DNA of 64,000 nt from Mytilus edulis (GCF_963676685.1 NC_092357.1:20736647-20800646); one strand, 5' to 3'; numbered from the stretch's first letter, positions 23,279 through 35,984 are shown. The notes: generated by a model from the letters alone, not told the origin. Numbers and translations: made by a program.

Positions 23279-24724
23279 AAACTTGAGAGGATTCCCGAGA
23301 TTATCATTTATGCAATGTAATGATTGCTCACAAAATGCTAGGGGAGGCCAACCCCGGATTCCATCCCCTTCGACCCGCCACAGAATACAGATATAATTGA
23401 TAATTGTTATTTAAAAGTCATATACTATAGCCACTATATAGTACTAGAACCGAACACCTGTTTTCGGATATATATATATACATACACCACATCTTCCTAT
23501 GTCTATATAGCTGATTTACCGTAAATAACTGCGAGAAAATGAATAATACACAAGTTGATAATTGTCTCTTCTCTGCTAATTTTAATGTGCATGAAATATT
23601 CACTCTGATTTACTTGTGAGACCACCGACACTAATAATAATTACCTACAAAATAATAGGTGCTCCTTTACTGGGAAGAACATTTCGGATCCGATCAATTT
23701 ATTGGTTCCATTCCCCCATTCTACACTTCTCCTTAGAAAAAATGCCTTGCAATGCGTCATAATTATCTGCACTACTAACTTACTTCCATATAACTTCGAA
23801 AACAGACTATAATCTATTTCACTGGATGAGATTGGGCTCACGGATTTTTTAATGGATTGGTAATTTTTATTTATAGCACAAGTTTACAAAGCAAGACTAA
23901 TCACATTTTTCACCCGGCCTACAAATCAAATGGTTGCCTCCTTACTGACTTGCACCTACACAAGCTAAAAAAACATATTCATGGGGGGGGGGGGGGGGGG
24001 GGTTCAGATGGGGGATGCTTGCCTCAGTCATGTTTCTGTGATTCCCTATATAATCAACAAAATTTTTCACACAAAAAGGGGGGCAGGGATTTCTCCTTAA
24101 TAAGAAATCTCTATTTTCAGCATAAGCTCATATAAATTTGCCTTTTGAAGAACTGAAATAAATATGAGACGGCTAATGATTTTTCAGATGCTTTACATTA
24201 AAATACATCCATGTGACATTCACAATTATATATAGATCCAAATTTAAAAAGCTATTTTTTTCAATATTTAAATAATGTAGGATCAAATCTTGATACATGT
24301 ATGTAGTTGAAATTGTTAGCTTTAAACATGTTAAACATTAAAAAAATGAACACCCAAAGTTTAAACCACATTTAAACATAAGAATGACCATGTAGTCTTT
24401 ATTAATGTATGCTATTGCTATGAAACTAGGTCATTGTAGGTAAACTGTCATCTATTCCCTTAAATCTTTGTTCCCAGTCACCCCAAGTTTGATTTAAATT
24501 AGTCAAGTATATCTACTCTATTAGGTCTCTAGTTTGGATTGTTAATAACTTGCAAATTACAAATGAATTAAAATCATACTCCTCCCAAATTTATTTCTTT
24601 AAATATTATGGATGAAATACATGTAGCAAGTAAGGGATGAAATTAAATTGGATGAAATGTGGCATTTTTTTTTTGATAAAGTAGTATGTCGTCTGATGTT
24701 GTCAAACTTAATTATAGACCCTTA
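23279..24724. other. No gene seen
   Basis: AT-rich sequence with a G homopolymer at about 23,983-24,002 and scattered MITE-like G tracts. Frames at 23,418 and 23,857 cross simple repeats and have no support. Confidence 0.5.
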
Positions 24725-24887
24725 AGGGGCGGATCCAGTCATTTTAAAAAGGGGTGGGGGTGGGATTCTAACCAAGGTCAAAAGGGGAAGGGGGGGGGGT
24801 CCAATTACATGTCCCTATTCAAATGCATTGATTATCCAAAAAAAGGGGGGTTCCAATCCCTTGAACCCCTCTCTGGATCTGTGCCTG
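24725..24887. mobile_element. GGATCCAG MITE, complete copy
   Basis: AGGGGCGGATCCAG at the left and CTGGATCTGTGCCTG at the right are imperfect inverted ends. The interior has ATCATTT-type, CAAATGCATTGATTATCC and GGGGTTCCAA blocks typical of this family. Confidence 0.7.
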
Positions 24888-24951
24888 CCCTTTAAAAATA
24901 AAATTATCCTTATTTTGAGTTAAAGCTTATAGATTTTTCTATAATGCTTCT

Positions 24952-25135
24952 CAGGGGCGGATCCAGCCATTTTAAAAGGGGGGTCCCAACCAAGAGCAAA
25001 GAGGGGTTCCAACTATATCTCCCATTCAAATGCATTGCTCGGTAAAAGAAAAGGATTCCAACCCTCAAATCTATGGTCAGGTTGTTGTCTCTTTGACACA
25101 TTCATAACATTCCCTTTTTCCATTCTCAATTTTAT
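24952..25135 (+). mobile_element. Second GGATCCAG MITE, joined to a retroelement tail end
   Basis: CAGGGGCGGATCCAGCCATT starts a truncated MITE that breaks off near 25,065. From about 25,076 the sequence is the last 60 bp of the subfamily-2 tail (GGTCAGGTTGTTGTCTCTTT ... CATTCTCAATTTTAT). It is a chimera of two insertions. Confidence 0.55.
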
Positions 25136-25257
25136 CATGTAGTCATCGTTGTCCCAGGACATTTAGTTTTCGCTTAATAACTTTAGTACAAGTAATAGAA
25201 ATCTATGAAATTCAAACACAAGGTTTGTGACCAGAGTTTTTGTTCAGAGTTTAGGAA

Positions 25258-25860
25258 TTACATGAATTAGGGGCCAATAGGGGCCAATATTAAACTTTGT
25301 TTGATTTTATAGAAAATTGAATTATTGGAGTTCTTTGATATGCCAAATCTAACTGTGTATTTAGATTCCTAGTTTTTTGGTCCTGTTTAAATTGGTCTAC
25401 CTTAAGGTCCAAAGGGTCCAAAATTAAACTTATTTTGATTTTAACAATATTTAAATTCTTGGTGTTCAGATTAATATGCTGAATCTGAATATTTACTTAG
25501 ATTTTTTTATTATGGGCCCAAATTCAAGTTGATCCAAATCGGGGTCCAAAATTTTACTTTGTTTGATTTCAACAAAAATTGATTATATGGGGCTCTTTGA
25601 TATGCTGAATCTAACCATTCATTAAGATTTTTTTATATTTTGACCCATTATCAAATTGGTCCACATTGAGTTCTAAAAGGTCCAAAATTTAACTTTATTT
25701 GATTTCACCAAAAAATGAATTATTGGGGTTCTTTGATCATGTTGATATGCTGCATCTAACCATGTATTGAGATTTTGAATATTGGACCATTTTAGAGGTT
25801 AATTGTCAATTTAAAATTTTTAAGTACTTGGACCACATTCATTCTGTGTCAGAAACCTAT
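25258..25860. repeat. Tandem repeat of about 140 bp, TCTTTGATATGCTGAATCTA-type
   Basis: Four to five diverged units share GGTCCAAAATTxAACTTxxT, TTGATTT, ATTGGGGTTCTTTGATATGC, TGAATCTAAC and AGATTTTTxxATATTGGxCC. The same family is common in mollusc genomes. I see no maintained reading frame. Confidence 0.65.
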
Positions 25861-28189
25861 GCTGCATCAACTATTGAATCACAATCAAAATTTAAAATTC
25901 AGAGTTGTATCGAGCTTGAATGTTGTGTCCATACTTGCCCCAACTGTTCTGGGTTCAACCTGTACGTTTGTATCAAGCTGAGCCATGCATAGCATTTTTA
26001 TCTGATTTATATATTAATTTGAAATTTTGACAAGTGAGACACATACAGATTATACTGTTAACAATATTTCAGAGTTTAACGTAGTCAAGCGAAACAAATT
26101 TTAGAAGAATAGTTGAATCATGTCTTTGTTGTCAAATGAAAAATTAGTACGAACACAAAGAAAAAGTATGGGAATGTTTGTTTTTTAAACTATTGACCAG
26201 GGTGAGAGTCTTTAAAAGTCATGACTGGCAAAAAGTTTGTGAAATGAAATAGCACAAATATTCCATTCTTTTTAAATATAACTGAATATAAAGAAAAACA
26301 CAAACTGATGTTTTATAATAGTTTTTACCCTTTTTATGTTTTATAGGACAAGAAATATAGAAAAATGATGAAAAATATAAACAGTTACAATAGAAATGAG
26401 CGCAAAACAAGATAAACAGAATACAACAAGGCCTAAATGGTAAGACCACTTCTATATACTGTAAATTCAGATTTTTCAGGGAAGGGACAACTTATTGTGA
26501 TTACAAAAAAAATCTGCATAAAGATCTATATAGTTACATGATATATATATATATGTTTCTGTTATCAAAATATGATTTCTTATTTTTGCGATACTCACCC
26601 AGTCACATTATTCGCATTACTAAAAAGTTTCGATAATTTCTGAATTACAGTAATAAAAGAAATTGCCTTTGAATGATGACTCATATAAAAATAAGAAAAT
26701 GTGGTATGGTAAATGAGTGACTTATCCACCAGAGTTCAATGAAGCGGATGCAAGAAATTAAAGGCCAATCATGGGCCTGCCTTCAATAATGAGAAAACAC
26801 TTCCTTTATAGGTCATCCATTAAAGATCTCAACATATAAAGATTTAAACAATCCAATATAGTTCAACATGTTCAAAGTCAATAACAATTAATAAAAAAAA
26901 ATCATGCCTTATATAAAATATTGTTTGTTTCTCAAATCCTGACCGACCCTGCAAAAATGGCCCTACTCATAAAATTTTATTGTCAAAACTAAGCCAAATA
27001 TTATTTTATTCATTTCTGATTTTCGGGCTTGCCGGATCATCCGATAATATTCAGGCTTTTGGGAAAAATAAAATTATTTACCTACCTACCTACCCACACC
27101 TGGCTTGTCAGAATAGGGATTAGGGAAACAAACAATATATTAATTTAGGCCTCATGTCTGTGAGCACTCAACCTGACCATAATATAGGACAGTGGTTCAA
27201 ATATTAACACAACATATGAACATTCTATAACAACTATTGCAAGTGGCTCAACTTTAAATATCACTGCAAGGCACTAAACAACGAATATTAAATCTTGGAC
27301 ACAAAGCACTGAAATAAGAGAACTCATAAGCATCAAATGAAAGTTTCTCAAAATGTTCATTAAAACATGATAAAATAAGCTTATTTATATTGCTGTTTTT
27401 TTCTCCATTTATAACATTTTTTTTTTATTTTGTGTATTTATAGGTCAGATATCTTGGTTTTTATGATCATCAACAGGTCCTGCAGGTCTATACTGAAGAG
27501 AAAACTTAATTGTTAATACTTTTCTACATAATGTGCTAATTGGATTATTAATGTGAAATGAACTCAACTGTGTGTTTTTCTGGAAAAAGAAATAGAAAAA
27601 ATCCTACAAAATTGCTATAAACAAAATGGAGTACTATCAAAGAACACAATTGTGTAAAATGTAACAACCTACATTCATATTAACTGATGGATTATGGAGA
27701 AATTAAGAAAAAAAATAGTATCTTTGTCATGTTTGTTGTCGAATTAAACACCTGCTTTATCAATTCATGTACATGGCTCCATCATATCAAATATACAAAG
27801 AAGATGTTTGAAGAACATACGTTGCCAAAATTTATTCAACCAATTGAAGGAAGATGTCTTGTGGATTGAATTATTTATGCACTGAACTGTTATGTAGGGG
27901 GTCGAATACACAGCAGCTGAAACAGAAGACAAGTTAATTTGACATGAAAAGTGTTTATTTTATTTAATATGCAAATATGAGCACAATATTAATAACATCA
28001 CAAATGGTATGATATTCATAGCATTTTGCTTATTATTGTATTGTCTTAAACATGCTAAACAGTCAGCCTTTTGTTTTTGTATGTTTAATACTCACCATGA
28101 AAATTTGTATTACAGTATTAAAGTTTTAATTATCTTTTGTATCAATAATTCAGTCTAGGAGAAAATATATTAATACTGTTTGTACTGTT
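25861..28189. other. No gene seen; one dispersed repeat
   Basis: A diverged copy of the GGTATGATTGCCAATGAGAC repeat lies at about 26,690-26,830 (ATGTGGTATGGTAAATGAGT, CAATCATGGGCCTGCC). A CTACCTACCTAC patch lies near 27,082 and an AT microsatellite near 26,541. The frames at 26,219 and 27,687 have no support. Confidence 0.5.
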
Positions 28190-28796
28190 ATGAAATTTCC
28201 ATAGAGGAAAAACATTTCCTTAAGGGAAATTTGATGTTCAGAAATTTTCCTAGAGGAAATTTGAAGATCAATGATTTCCTTAGAGGAAATTTGTTGTCTT
28301 GAATTTTCCTCCAAGGAAAAGTGTTTGTCAAAAATTTCCTCACAGGAAAAAGTATTTCCTCCAAGGAAAATTTGAAGCTACAAATTTCCTCACAGGAAAA
28401 AGTATTTCCTCCAAGGAAAATTTGAAGCTGCAAATTTCCTCAAAGGAAAAAGAATTTCCTCTAAGGAAATAGAATTTCCTCAAAGGAAATAATTATGCAG
28501 CAAATTCCCTAAGGGAAATCTTTTTCCCTTGAGGAAAAAACAATTTCCCTTGAGGAAAAATCTTTTTCCTTCAGGGAAATTTGATTTCCCTTGAGGAAAA
28601 GTACTTTTCCTCTGAGGAAATTGTTGAAAAAAGGGGCATAACTTTTTCAACAGTGGTGCTAGATCCAAACAATTTTAGGACAAATATCAGGGAACCAATA
28701 CCAACCAAGTTATCAACTTTGTTTTGACTTAACTCCAAAAATTAAGGTGACAACTTTTGCACTCAGCGGAATTGCAAACTTGTCCCGGAGACTGTT
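28190..28796 (-). repeat. Palindrome array, inverted copy 2 (18 units)
   Basis: This is the reverse complement of 12,419-13,062, including the unique leader. I count 18 palindromes. Where copy 1 has three consecutive TTTCCTTAGAGGAAA units, copy 2 has one. One unit here has a four-base rather than five-base middle. The outer units also differ, so the arrays have gained and lost units since duplication. Confidence 0.85.
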
Positions 28797-28949
28797 GTAA
28801 GAGAAATGTATCAAAACATCCGTTTCTACTATTATGCTGCATTTGATTTTCAATTTTCGATTTGATATTCGCAATGAATATATAGAATCAACCTTGTATG
28901 CAGAAAACATGCATGACTTTGATGAACAATAGCTCATTTAAATATATGA

Positions 28950-29601
28950 ATACAACGCTAGCCTATGAAGATGGACACTACAAACTCAGTGGCGAGATTT
29001 AAATATGAAACTGCGTAATATACAGAAGGTTATGAAGCATCTAAAACAGATTATTTCAATGAAAATATGTGTGAATTGTAAGCCTAATTAACAGTTAAAC
29101 TAACGTTAACTAATTTATGAAAATGTGCTGACCATGTGGTTAAGTATGTTTCTCATGGTAATTAAACTTATTTGTATACACTTTTTTGTATAAAGGTTTT
29201 TTTATTCATAATCATTTAATATCAGCGCAAATTTATCATGAATATCATAAAAATTACAACTTAAATTCTGATATCTAATTCATATACATGACCTTTTTTG
29301 TATGCGATGGCAAACGTTTAATTCATTTGTACATACTTCAAAATTCGCAGTTATTAACTACTGTTAATTCAAAAATTATTGATTGCATTTATTATTGCAG
29401 TTTTGTCGTTTTAGACTAAATAGAGAGTTTTATGTTTGCGATATTGAGATATATCCTTTTGAGTTCGTATACAGAAATTAAAAATGCCAGTTTGAATTAT
29501 TGCAATTATAACCCTGTAGCGCAATAAAAAAACAACATCGCATTCATTTCTCAATTTACAGTACGCTATCAACCTACTTATTCTTTCAATAATTATTAAA
29601 G
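28950..29601 (+). other. Duplicate of intron upstream of the unknown exon
   Basis: ACACTACAAACTCAGTGGCG, an AAACTGCGxAATATA block and an AATTTATCATGAATATC block match 11,205-11,640 in order. An extra stretch at about 29,310-29,560 is absent from copy 1. This shows that the duplication covered intron and exon, so a processed copy is excluded. Confidence 0.6.
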
Positions 29602-29663
29602 CATTTTCAAACGAATATGGATTAGCTATTGATAAAGAGCATGGTAATGTTCATGTTGCTGAC
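29602..29663 (+). pseudogene. Unknown exon, copy 2, 5' part
   Basis: After an acceptor TTAAAG the sequence encodes SNEYGLAIDKEHGNVHVAD, matching the start of the 11,642-11,905 exon. The frame then hits a stop at TATAGAGGATAG, where foreign sequence begins. The rest of the exon resumes at 32,635. Confidence 0.6.
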
Positions 29664-29667
29664 TATA

Positions 29668-30200
29668 GAGGATAGTTCAGGCAACGATATTACAACAACT
29701 TTCAACCATTACAGTTAATATACAAGTACGTATTACCGCCCAAGGCGACGTCACTGACAATACGACGTCGACAATGGACATGTACAATAGTTGGAACGTT
29801 ATGTTTCCGCGATAATCTTAACATGCTGGGGCCGCGAAAAAGTAAAACTTATCACAATTTTCTAAAATTCTCAATTGTCCATTGACAAATCGTTTCACTG
29901 ATTAATAAATGTTCATCAATGAATAATATCACTTTGAAATTGTCTCGCGTTGTGTTTTTCTTTGAAATACTGAGCAAATCATATAAAAACGGAAATTACA
30001 TTTAGCGATTAAATTCAATTAAAGTCACTCATGAAATAAAAATAAATCAATCTTTGCGCTAAACGTGTAATTGTTAGTGTTTGTCTGTGACATCACTGGT
30101 GTATTCCATTCGGTATGGTCTCACGGGCTATTTCTTCACGGATTTTTCGGTAAGTTTTGTACTGAGTTGTTCATTGTTACCGGTTGTCCCATAAAATTTA
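29668..30200. other. Unassigned sequence between exon half and BEL/Pao remnant
   Basis: It contains ACGTCACTGACAATACGACG and a TGACATCACTGGTG block, and has no recognisable frame. It could be an unrecognised terminal part of the inserted element, or a separate insertion. Confidence 0.4.
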
Positions 30201-32634
30201 CGTTATGACATATGGTATTCGGATTTCAATATTTTCCTTTTTCTGCAGTTGTTATCAATTCTGATACGAGTGATGCTTGATTTCCTATGTACTGGATGAT
30301 CAAGATTGTCTTTTCTTGAAGTTTCTGTGATTTCAGTGACCTTCTCTCTGATCGTCGTCCTTTCTGTTCTTATATATAATGTCTCCCTTAAACATATCTG
30401 GAATTTGAGCAAGTCTTGTAGTGACGTCTTCTCTCCTTCTCCTCGTAACGGTTAAATTTGTAGATAAATCATTAGCGTCTTGTTTCCCTGGTAGCATAGC
30501 GAAACCTTTACTTCCACGTGCACATATTTCAATTGATCTGTGCTGATAGGCTTTAATACATGCATCATCGTCTTTGTCTATCTCCTTACTATAACCTATT
30601 GACTTCAATTTTCGATGTCTCTCAATATTGTATTCTACAGCAACGTCTGAAATATTAAGCGTGTTATTGTTCGACGTGACGATCTCTTTACTGTATGTAG
30701 GTCCTGTTTGGTCTTCTACAATGTCCCAGTAGTTATCTGCACCTACTAGCAACAATATCTCGAATGAATCTTGCTGTGTCATCGTGTGCGCTAACTTCAA
30801 AGCACGTAAATATTCATATTTCGTATCAATGTTACTCATTTGATTCTGTAGAGGCATAGCGATGAAAGGTACTATCAGTACTTTGATTGGCATTACGTGC
30901 CTGCATCGGTTTTCAAGTAGACTGTTGTCTTTTCTAAGTGTCTCGCTGTTTTCTCTTTACCTTCAAATACCGATAACTGTGTAATTTCTGTTCCCTGTAT
31001 CTGTAAGTGAAGTTTATTCGCTACTTCCTACGTTAAAAACGATCTTTGCGCTCCTTCGTCAAGGAGAATATTCGTATCCATAAAGTGCTGGTTCGATCCA
31101 ACTTGTGGTACGGCGGTTTTCAACAGTACATTTGATCGTGATTCTTTCGATTTTGAATACAAAATGGTAATATATTGTTCCGTTGTATGACTATCATTTA
31201 CGAGGTGAACGTTTGTCGAATTCAAAGATGGCGGGATTGGCAGGTTTAGCGGGTTGCTGCTCTGGTTATCATTTGAGCGGAAAGTCGTATGCGTTGAAGT
31301 ATTACCTTCATTTCTATCGCTTTCTTCATTACCTGGTTTTATGTCGTTTGTTTTGTGGGCATTACACAAGCTTGTATGGTGTTTTCTGTAACAATATCTA
31401 CATGTATTCCCAGATTTACATTCGTTAAGTCTGTGGTTACCAAGGCAGTTAAAGCATAACTTATCTCGCTTTTCTATGATCATACGGGATTCAGTGTCGG
31501 GTATTTTACTGCAATGGGTGGGTGCATGTATTTCATCGCAAAAAACAAAAGGTCTTGTCTCTATATTCTTGTAAGATTTGTTAACGTTTTGTTTCCAATT
31601 CGGCGATTTCGCTCCGGCAAAGAAATATGATGTTGTGGGCAATAGGTGTGACGACTCTATATCTTGTCCTGAGTCCATTATATTGATTTCATCTAAAATG
31701 CTTTACGGAGGTCCCGTAATACCTAAGTGTTTGTTCTATGTTCTCGCGCGAGATGTTGTTTGACTTTATCGGGTAATTTGTTCATAATTACGGGAACAAG
31801 TAGAGTGCCGTATGTTTCCTGAGTCTGACCTAAAGCTTCTAATCCCCTGACGTAACTTTCCATTTTATCATAAAAACTTTGTAAGCTTGTAAGTTGATTT
31901 CTAGGCGAAAGGAATTCTAATAATGCCTGCATGTATGCATTTATGATTTTGTCTTGTTGACCGAACCTCTCTTTTAGCAAATTTACGGCTTCATCGTAGT
32001 TTACATTTGTAAGTGCGAAACCTGCAATTGATCCTAATGCTTCATGTTGTAGCTGTGCTTTCAAGTAATTGAATTTTTGTACATTTGTAAGTGATAAGTT
32101 AAGTTGTACGGCCGACTCATATGAGTCCCAGAAAGTTTGTCATTTTAATATGTTGCCTAAGAATATTGGAAGCGAAAGTTTGGGTAGGCAGTGACTACTT
32201 ACTTCGAAAATGTACTTTGCTGCGTGTTGAACGTGTGACTGGCTTGTACAGACGGGTTCTCAAACGACTGTGCGTTGTGTGGGTTGGCTATGTTATGTGT
32301 TGGAATAAACGGCGTAGTTTCTGGATTTAATGTGTGGGTTGTTGTATGAGATTCAAGATGACGGGACTGCGGTGTTTGGACATTTTGAATGAACTTACGT
32401 ATGTGGCGAATCTTCGTTTCCATATCGACTGAATATTCATCTGAATCTATTATCTCATTTTCCACATTTTCCGGATCTGTTAACTTAAGAATTTGTTCGT
32501 TTAAGTCCTCAAACAATGTTTATTTTTGCACTAGTTTTCCGAGTGTTGCAATGACTTCTTCTTCATCAAAATTCGTATTTTCCTTGGCTTCATCTAATCT
32601 TCGGAATAATCTGGTAAAAGCACTTCTGTTACCC
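30201..32634 (-). pseudogene. Truncated BEL/Pao LTR-retrotransposon: gag, protease, start of RT
   Basis: On the minus strand the order is Gag N-terminus (GNRSAFTRLFRRLD, about 32,634), the DUF1759-type Gag core (KLSLPIFLGNILK, FGQQDKIINAYMQALLEF), two CCHC knuckles (CFNCLGNHRLNEC and CRYCYRKHHTSLC, about 31,440-31,330), the DUF1758-type aspartic protease (ILLDEGAQRSF, about 31,040), GADNYWDIVE, and the start of the reverse-transcriptase region (VTEITETSRKDNL). In-frame stops occur near 32,522-32,520 and in the Gag core, and there are several frameshifts. The RT catalytic core, integrase and LTRs are missing. The right end abuts the second half of the unknown exon. Confidence 0.85.
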
Positions 32635-32839
32635 GATAAACCTGTTTACAGCCGCACAGTGGAAATGACCATACAAGATCTAATAAGTCATTCATTAAAG
32701 AAGGAGAAGGTTGGTCGTGACGGTTCCCGTGTTGTTATTTCAAATTTGGTGAATGGTAAAGAAAGTCTACAATCAGAATATGCCATTGAACTAGATTCCT
32801 TTTCTACTAGTTTGACAATCAAATTGCGCTTTTTTCAAG
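32635..32839 (+). pseudogene. Unknown exon, copy 2, 3' part
   Basis: It encodes DKPVYSRTVEMTIQDL, KVGRDGSR and SLQSEYAIELDS up to CAAG|GTTAAT. It aligns in order with the last two thirds of the 11,642-11,905 exon. Together with 29,602-29,663 it rebuilds one exon interrupted by about 2.97 kb containing the BEL/Pao remnant. No indel is visible within this part. Confidence 0.65.
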
Positions 32840-33947
32840 GTTAATCGAGATGGTCTTCATTTTATTTATTTTATTCTGTTGTCGGAACAGATGGTGTCGT
32901 TCGACGGATTTTTTTAAGGACGGTGGTCCTATTTATTTGAACGGACATTTGTTGTCTTGTTATTTAGGATGTTGATCTTTTTTTATTTGAGAACAGACAT
33001 TTGTTGTCTTTGGGTTATAGGATGCTGGTATGTACTAATTTTATGATGTTGGTCTCTTTACTAAGAAAGCGAACTGAGTTTGTCGTGTTTGATTTAAGGA
33101 TTAGCATCCAATTTACATTGATTGTTTTTGGCGATGTCGTCATTTTCTTTGAAACACGGTGTAATTATGTGGTTATATTTAATCGGCTCGTTGCCTTTAT
33201 TTTGTTGAAAACAGAAATATTTACTGAGATGAGATACGTGTTTCGCCGGTTTCCCGCCTTTTACTTCGTCCCTGCGTTTAAGGTTGGCTCTTTACTTATT
33301 CCCTATTTAGCAGTTTGGTCAGTTTGAATTTTGATTGTATTATGTGATTTGAAGATATAACATTTGATATGCTATTTTATATGATATGTACGATTTGAGA
33401 AGTTTTCCAATTTAACATATTTTAGTCGCAATGATGTTTTCGTCAGTTGATTGACCTATTTATAGGTCAGTATTGATTTTATTGCATTGATTGAACAGGT
33501 GAACTTTCTGTGAAACATTTAAAGCGTAAAAGGTAATTACGCAAGTTTGTTGTTAAATTTAAGGTGAGCTCGATAGCTAATGATGTTCATGACTGAGTTT
33601 TATTTTTAGTTTATTGGGTTTTAGATAGAAGAATAACTACCACTTAGTATAATTATTATAAAGCGAATTCAGCCCATCGTTTGTGGGCTCCATACAGAAC
33701 ATGATGTTATTTTTATTTTAGGTAATTTTTATCAATTTTGATAATAGGTGCTACCGGTATAATTTGACAGATCACAGTGTCACGTGACGGGTGGTATTGA
33801 AATGATTGAATGGGTGACGGCACATTCAATAGTGATATATAAGTATTATGTTTGCAATGTGGTTTTTTTTTTAATCTGAGTATTTAGCTGTTTCTTTTTT
33901 ATATAAATGTATATATTCGTTTTTATGGAATATATTATATTTTGTAG
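32840..33947. other. T-rich leader upstream of the DIRS-like element
   Basis: A phrase with GACATTTGTTGTCTT recurs at about 32,943 and 32,997. A 108-residue frame at 33,001-33,327 has no domain. This stretch may be the 5' terminal region of the following retroelement, but I found no repeat of the 3' end to prove it. Confidence 0.35.
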
Positions 33948-34278
33948 ATGGCCGAGCCACACTTGATATTAAAACCTAGACACACACTTGTTGGGAAAGG
34001 TCTATTGCCTATGATCTTGGTTTTCAAATCCGCTGATGATGACGTTCCGGTTGAAAACTTGGCACGTCTTAAAAAAGATCATCCGTTGAACAACTACTCC
34101 CTTGACGATCTGTCAATAGAGTTTAAGAGATTAACAGCTGAATCCTTCAAGGATGTTATTACGCTTGCTGGAAAAGGATTGAATTTAAAGAACGGTTTGC
34201 AACTCATGCACAAAGCCATTCTTTTTCCTAATTTGATTGGCGGACCTAAAGGTTCATCTATAACTACTTTTGATCAAG
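33948..34278 (+). CDS. DIRS-like Gag region, exon 1
   Basis: The ATG opens a 110-residue frame (MAEPHLILKPRHTLVGKG, then DHPLNNYSLDDLSIEF and FPNLIGGPKGS). It ends at donor CAAG|GTAAGG in phase 1. No known domain was recognised. Its place and phase compatibility with 34,897 make it the likely N-terminus of the element's Gag product. The 618-bp intron (34,279-34,896) contains a 30-base A run and a small copy of the GATTGCCAAxGAGACAAC repeat at about 34,619, a later insertion. Confidence 0.5.
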
Positions 34279-34584
34279 GTAAGGTATTTTTAAATATATC
34301 ATTTGTAATAAAAGTCAGAGTGTGACATGAGTGCAATTTTCTCATTCTTTTTGGATAAGAGTATATATATAAATGTCAATATGTCAATAACTATAAAAAT
34401 ATAAAGGAATATAGGGTAGATCTGCATGTAACAAAACCTTCAATCGATTGGACGAAAAAACAGAAGTTTTCTGTCTAGTACGTTTTGTTTACTTCTTAAT
34501 CTATCATATACAAATTGTGTGTTGTACTAGACGCTTACCGGGAAACTACATTGTAGTGCACTAGTAATTTTGAGTTGGTATATA

Positions 34585-34619
<35 letters not shown>

Positions 34620-34896
34620 TTCGGTGTAATTGCCAAAGAGACAACTCTTGCCAATATATTTTTAAAAGGTTGCCAGATAATATTTTGAATAGTAAATTCT
34701 CATCGGTGTTGCTTGAATTGAAAATTGGAAAATGTCATGCTCACAAAAATAATCTTTTTATGTCATGGATAAGGTACACTTAGCCGAAATGAATATTTTT
34801 AGGTAATACTTGTAAGATTATTAGTTTTTGGTGTTTAATATTGGTATATTAGTTATCTTAGTTAGTAGAATGTAAAATTTGATATGGATTTTTCAG

Positions 34897-35631
34897 GTGC
34901 ATCGACGTCTAGACCTGTTACACCAATGGCTGGTGACCAGGGGCCACACGTTCCATATACCCGGTTAGTATTTTTACCTCCACAAAAACTAGTTCTGATC
35001 TTGAGGGAAGACTACGTAAAATGGAAAACAGTTTAGACAATTTAAAGTTATAGAAGCATTAAAAAGTGTTAGAGCTTTGGCCGGGAGGCCAAAGTTGACG
35101 CCACCAAGCGTTCTTATAGCTGCTTTAGAGGTTTTGGTTGAGTGTGCTAATAAAGCAAGTCACCCAGAGGCTGATTTCTATAGTAAGGCCTTGCAGGCTT
35201 GTAGACAATTTGAAAATCATGATGACATTTCTAATTTGTGTTTAAAATTGCTTGGGTCTTCAGAAGATAAAAACATTACAGCTAATATTGCTGAATGGCA
35301 AAAGAATGCTAGGAAAAATGAGAAAACTGATGAGAAGGTTGAAAGCAAGGGTTGTAACCAAATGCCTATTCAAAGTGTGTCAGGTCCGTCAGCTTTTCCA
35401 TATCCTTGTCCAGCGTTCCCTTATAATCCGTTCCCTGTAGGTTATGGTAATCCTGTAGGTTGTGGTAATGGTTTCCCGGTAAATGGTCCTGATGTTCCAC
35501 CTTTCAGTGATTCAAGTATGATGCGAAACCCAGGTTTTCGCCCTAGATTCCAAAGGAGAACTAGGGGTGCTTGTTTTTTTCTGTAAGGAGAATGGCCACC
35601 ACGTGAACTCGTGTCCGAAGTTGAAGAAGGA
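34897..35631 (+). pseudogene. DIRS-like Gag region, exon 2 with zinc knuckle
   Basis: After acceptor TTTTCAG the phase-1 frame continues through ASTSRPVTPM. Two frameshifts lie between about 34,975 and 35,060. The frame then runs through GRPKLTPPSVLIAALEVL, a basic and glutamine-rich stretch and GFRPRFQRRT, to a CX2C-X4-H-X4-C knuckle (CFFCKENGHHVNSC). The knuckle is out of frame by one base in a run of seven T at about 35,573. Nucleic-acid binding of the Gag type is inferred from the knuckle. Confidence 0.65.
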
Positions 35632-35984
35632 GTAGTTATGTATGCATTAAAAAAAATCTGGATTACCTTAAAGTTTTTCCGTTAAAATTTCGTAAGTTTT
35701 CAAAGTTTTCTGACTTTCATTCCATGGGAATCTAATCCTTAGTGGCTTATTGTTAGTCACGCGGAATGGAGGTCGGGGAATTTTTTTTCTGTATTTTTTT
35801 CATTTTAGGGTTATAATCCAAAAAGAATGAATTTAATTTATCTGAATGGGAAGTGAAGTCATTATTTGACCCTAGCAGTATTGATTTTAAAGACAACGAA
35901 GTTTTGGTGAATTGCAGAGGAAGAGTTCTCCTACCTCCATATTCCGTTCCCCGCGCAAAAGAAGTAGCAGAAAATAGAAGGTAG

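Noticed and set aside
31183-31428. Plus-strand frame in the BEL/Pao region
   Set aside because: Antisense shadow of the zinc-knuckle region of Gag.
33001-33327. 108-residue hydrophobic frame
   Set aside because: No domain and T-rich composition; it lies in the presumed leader of the DIRS-like element.
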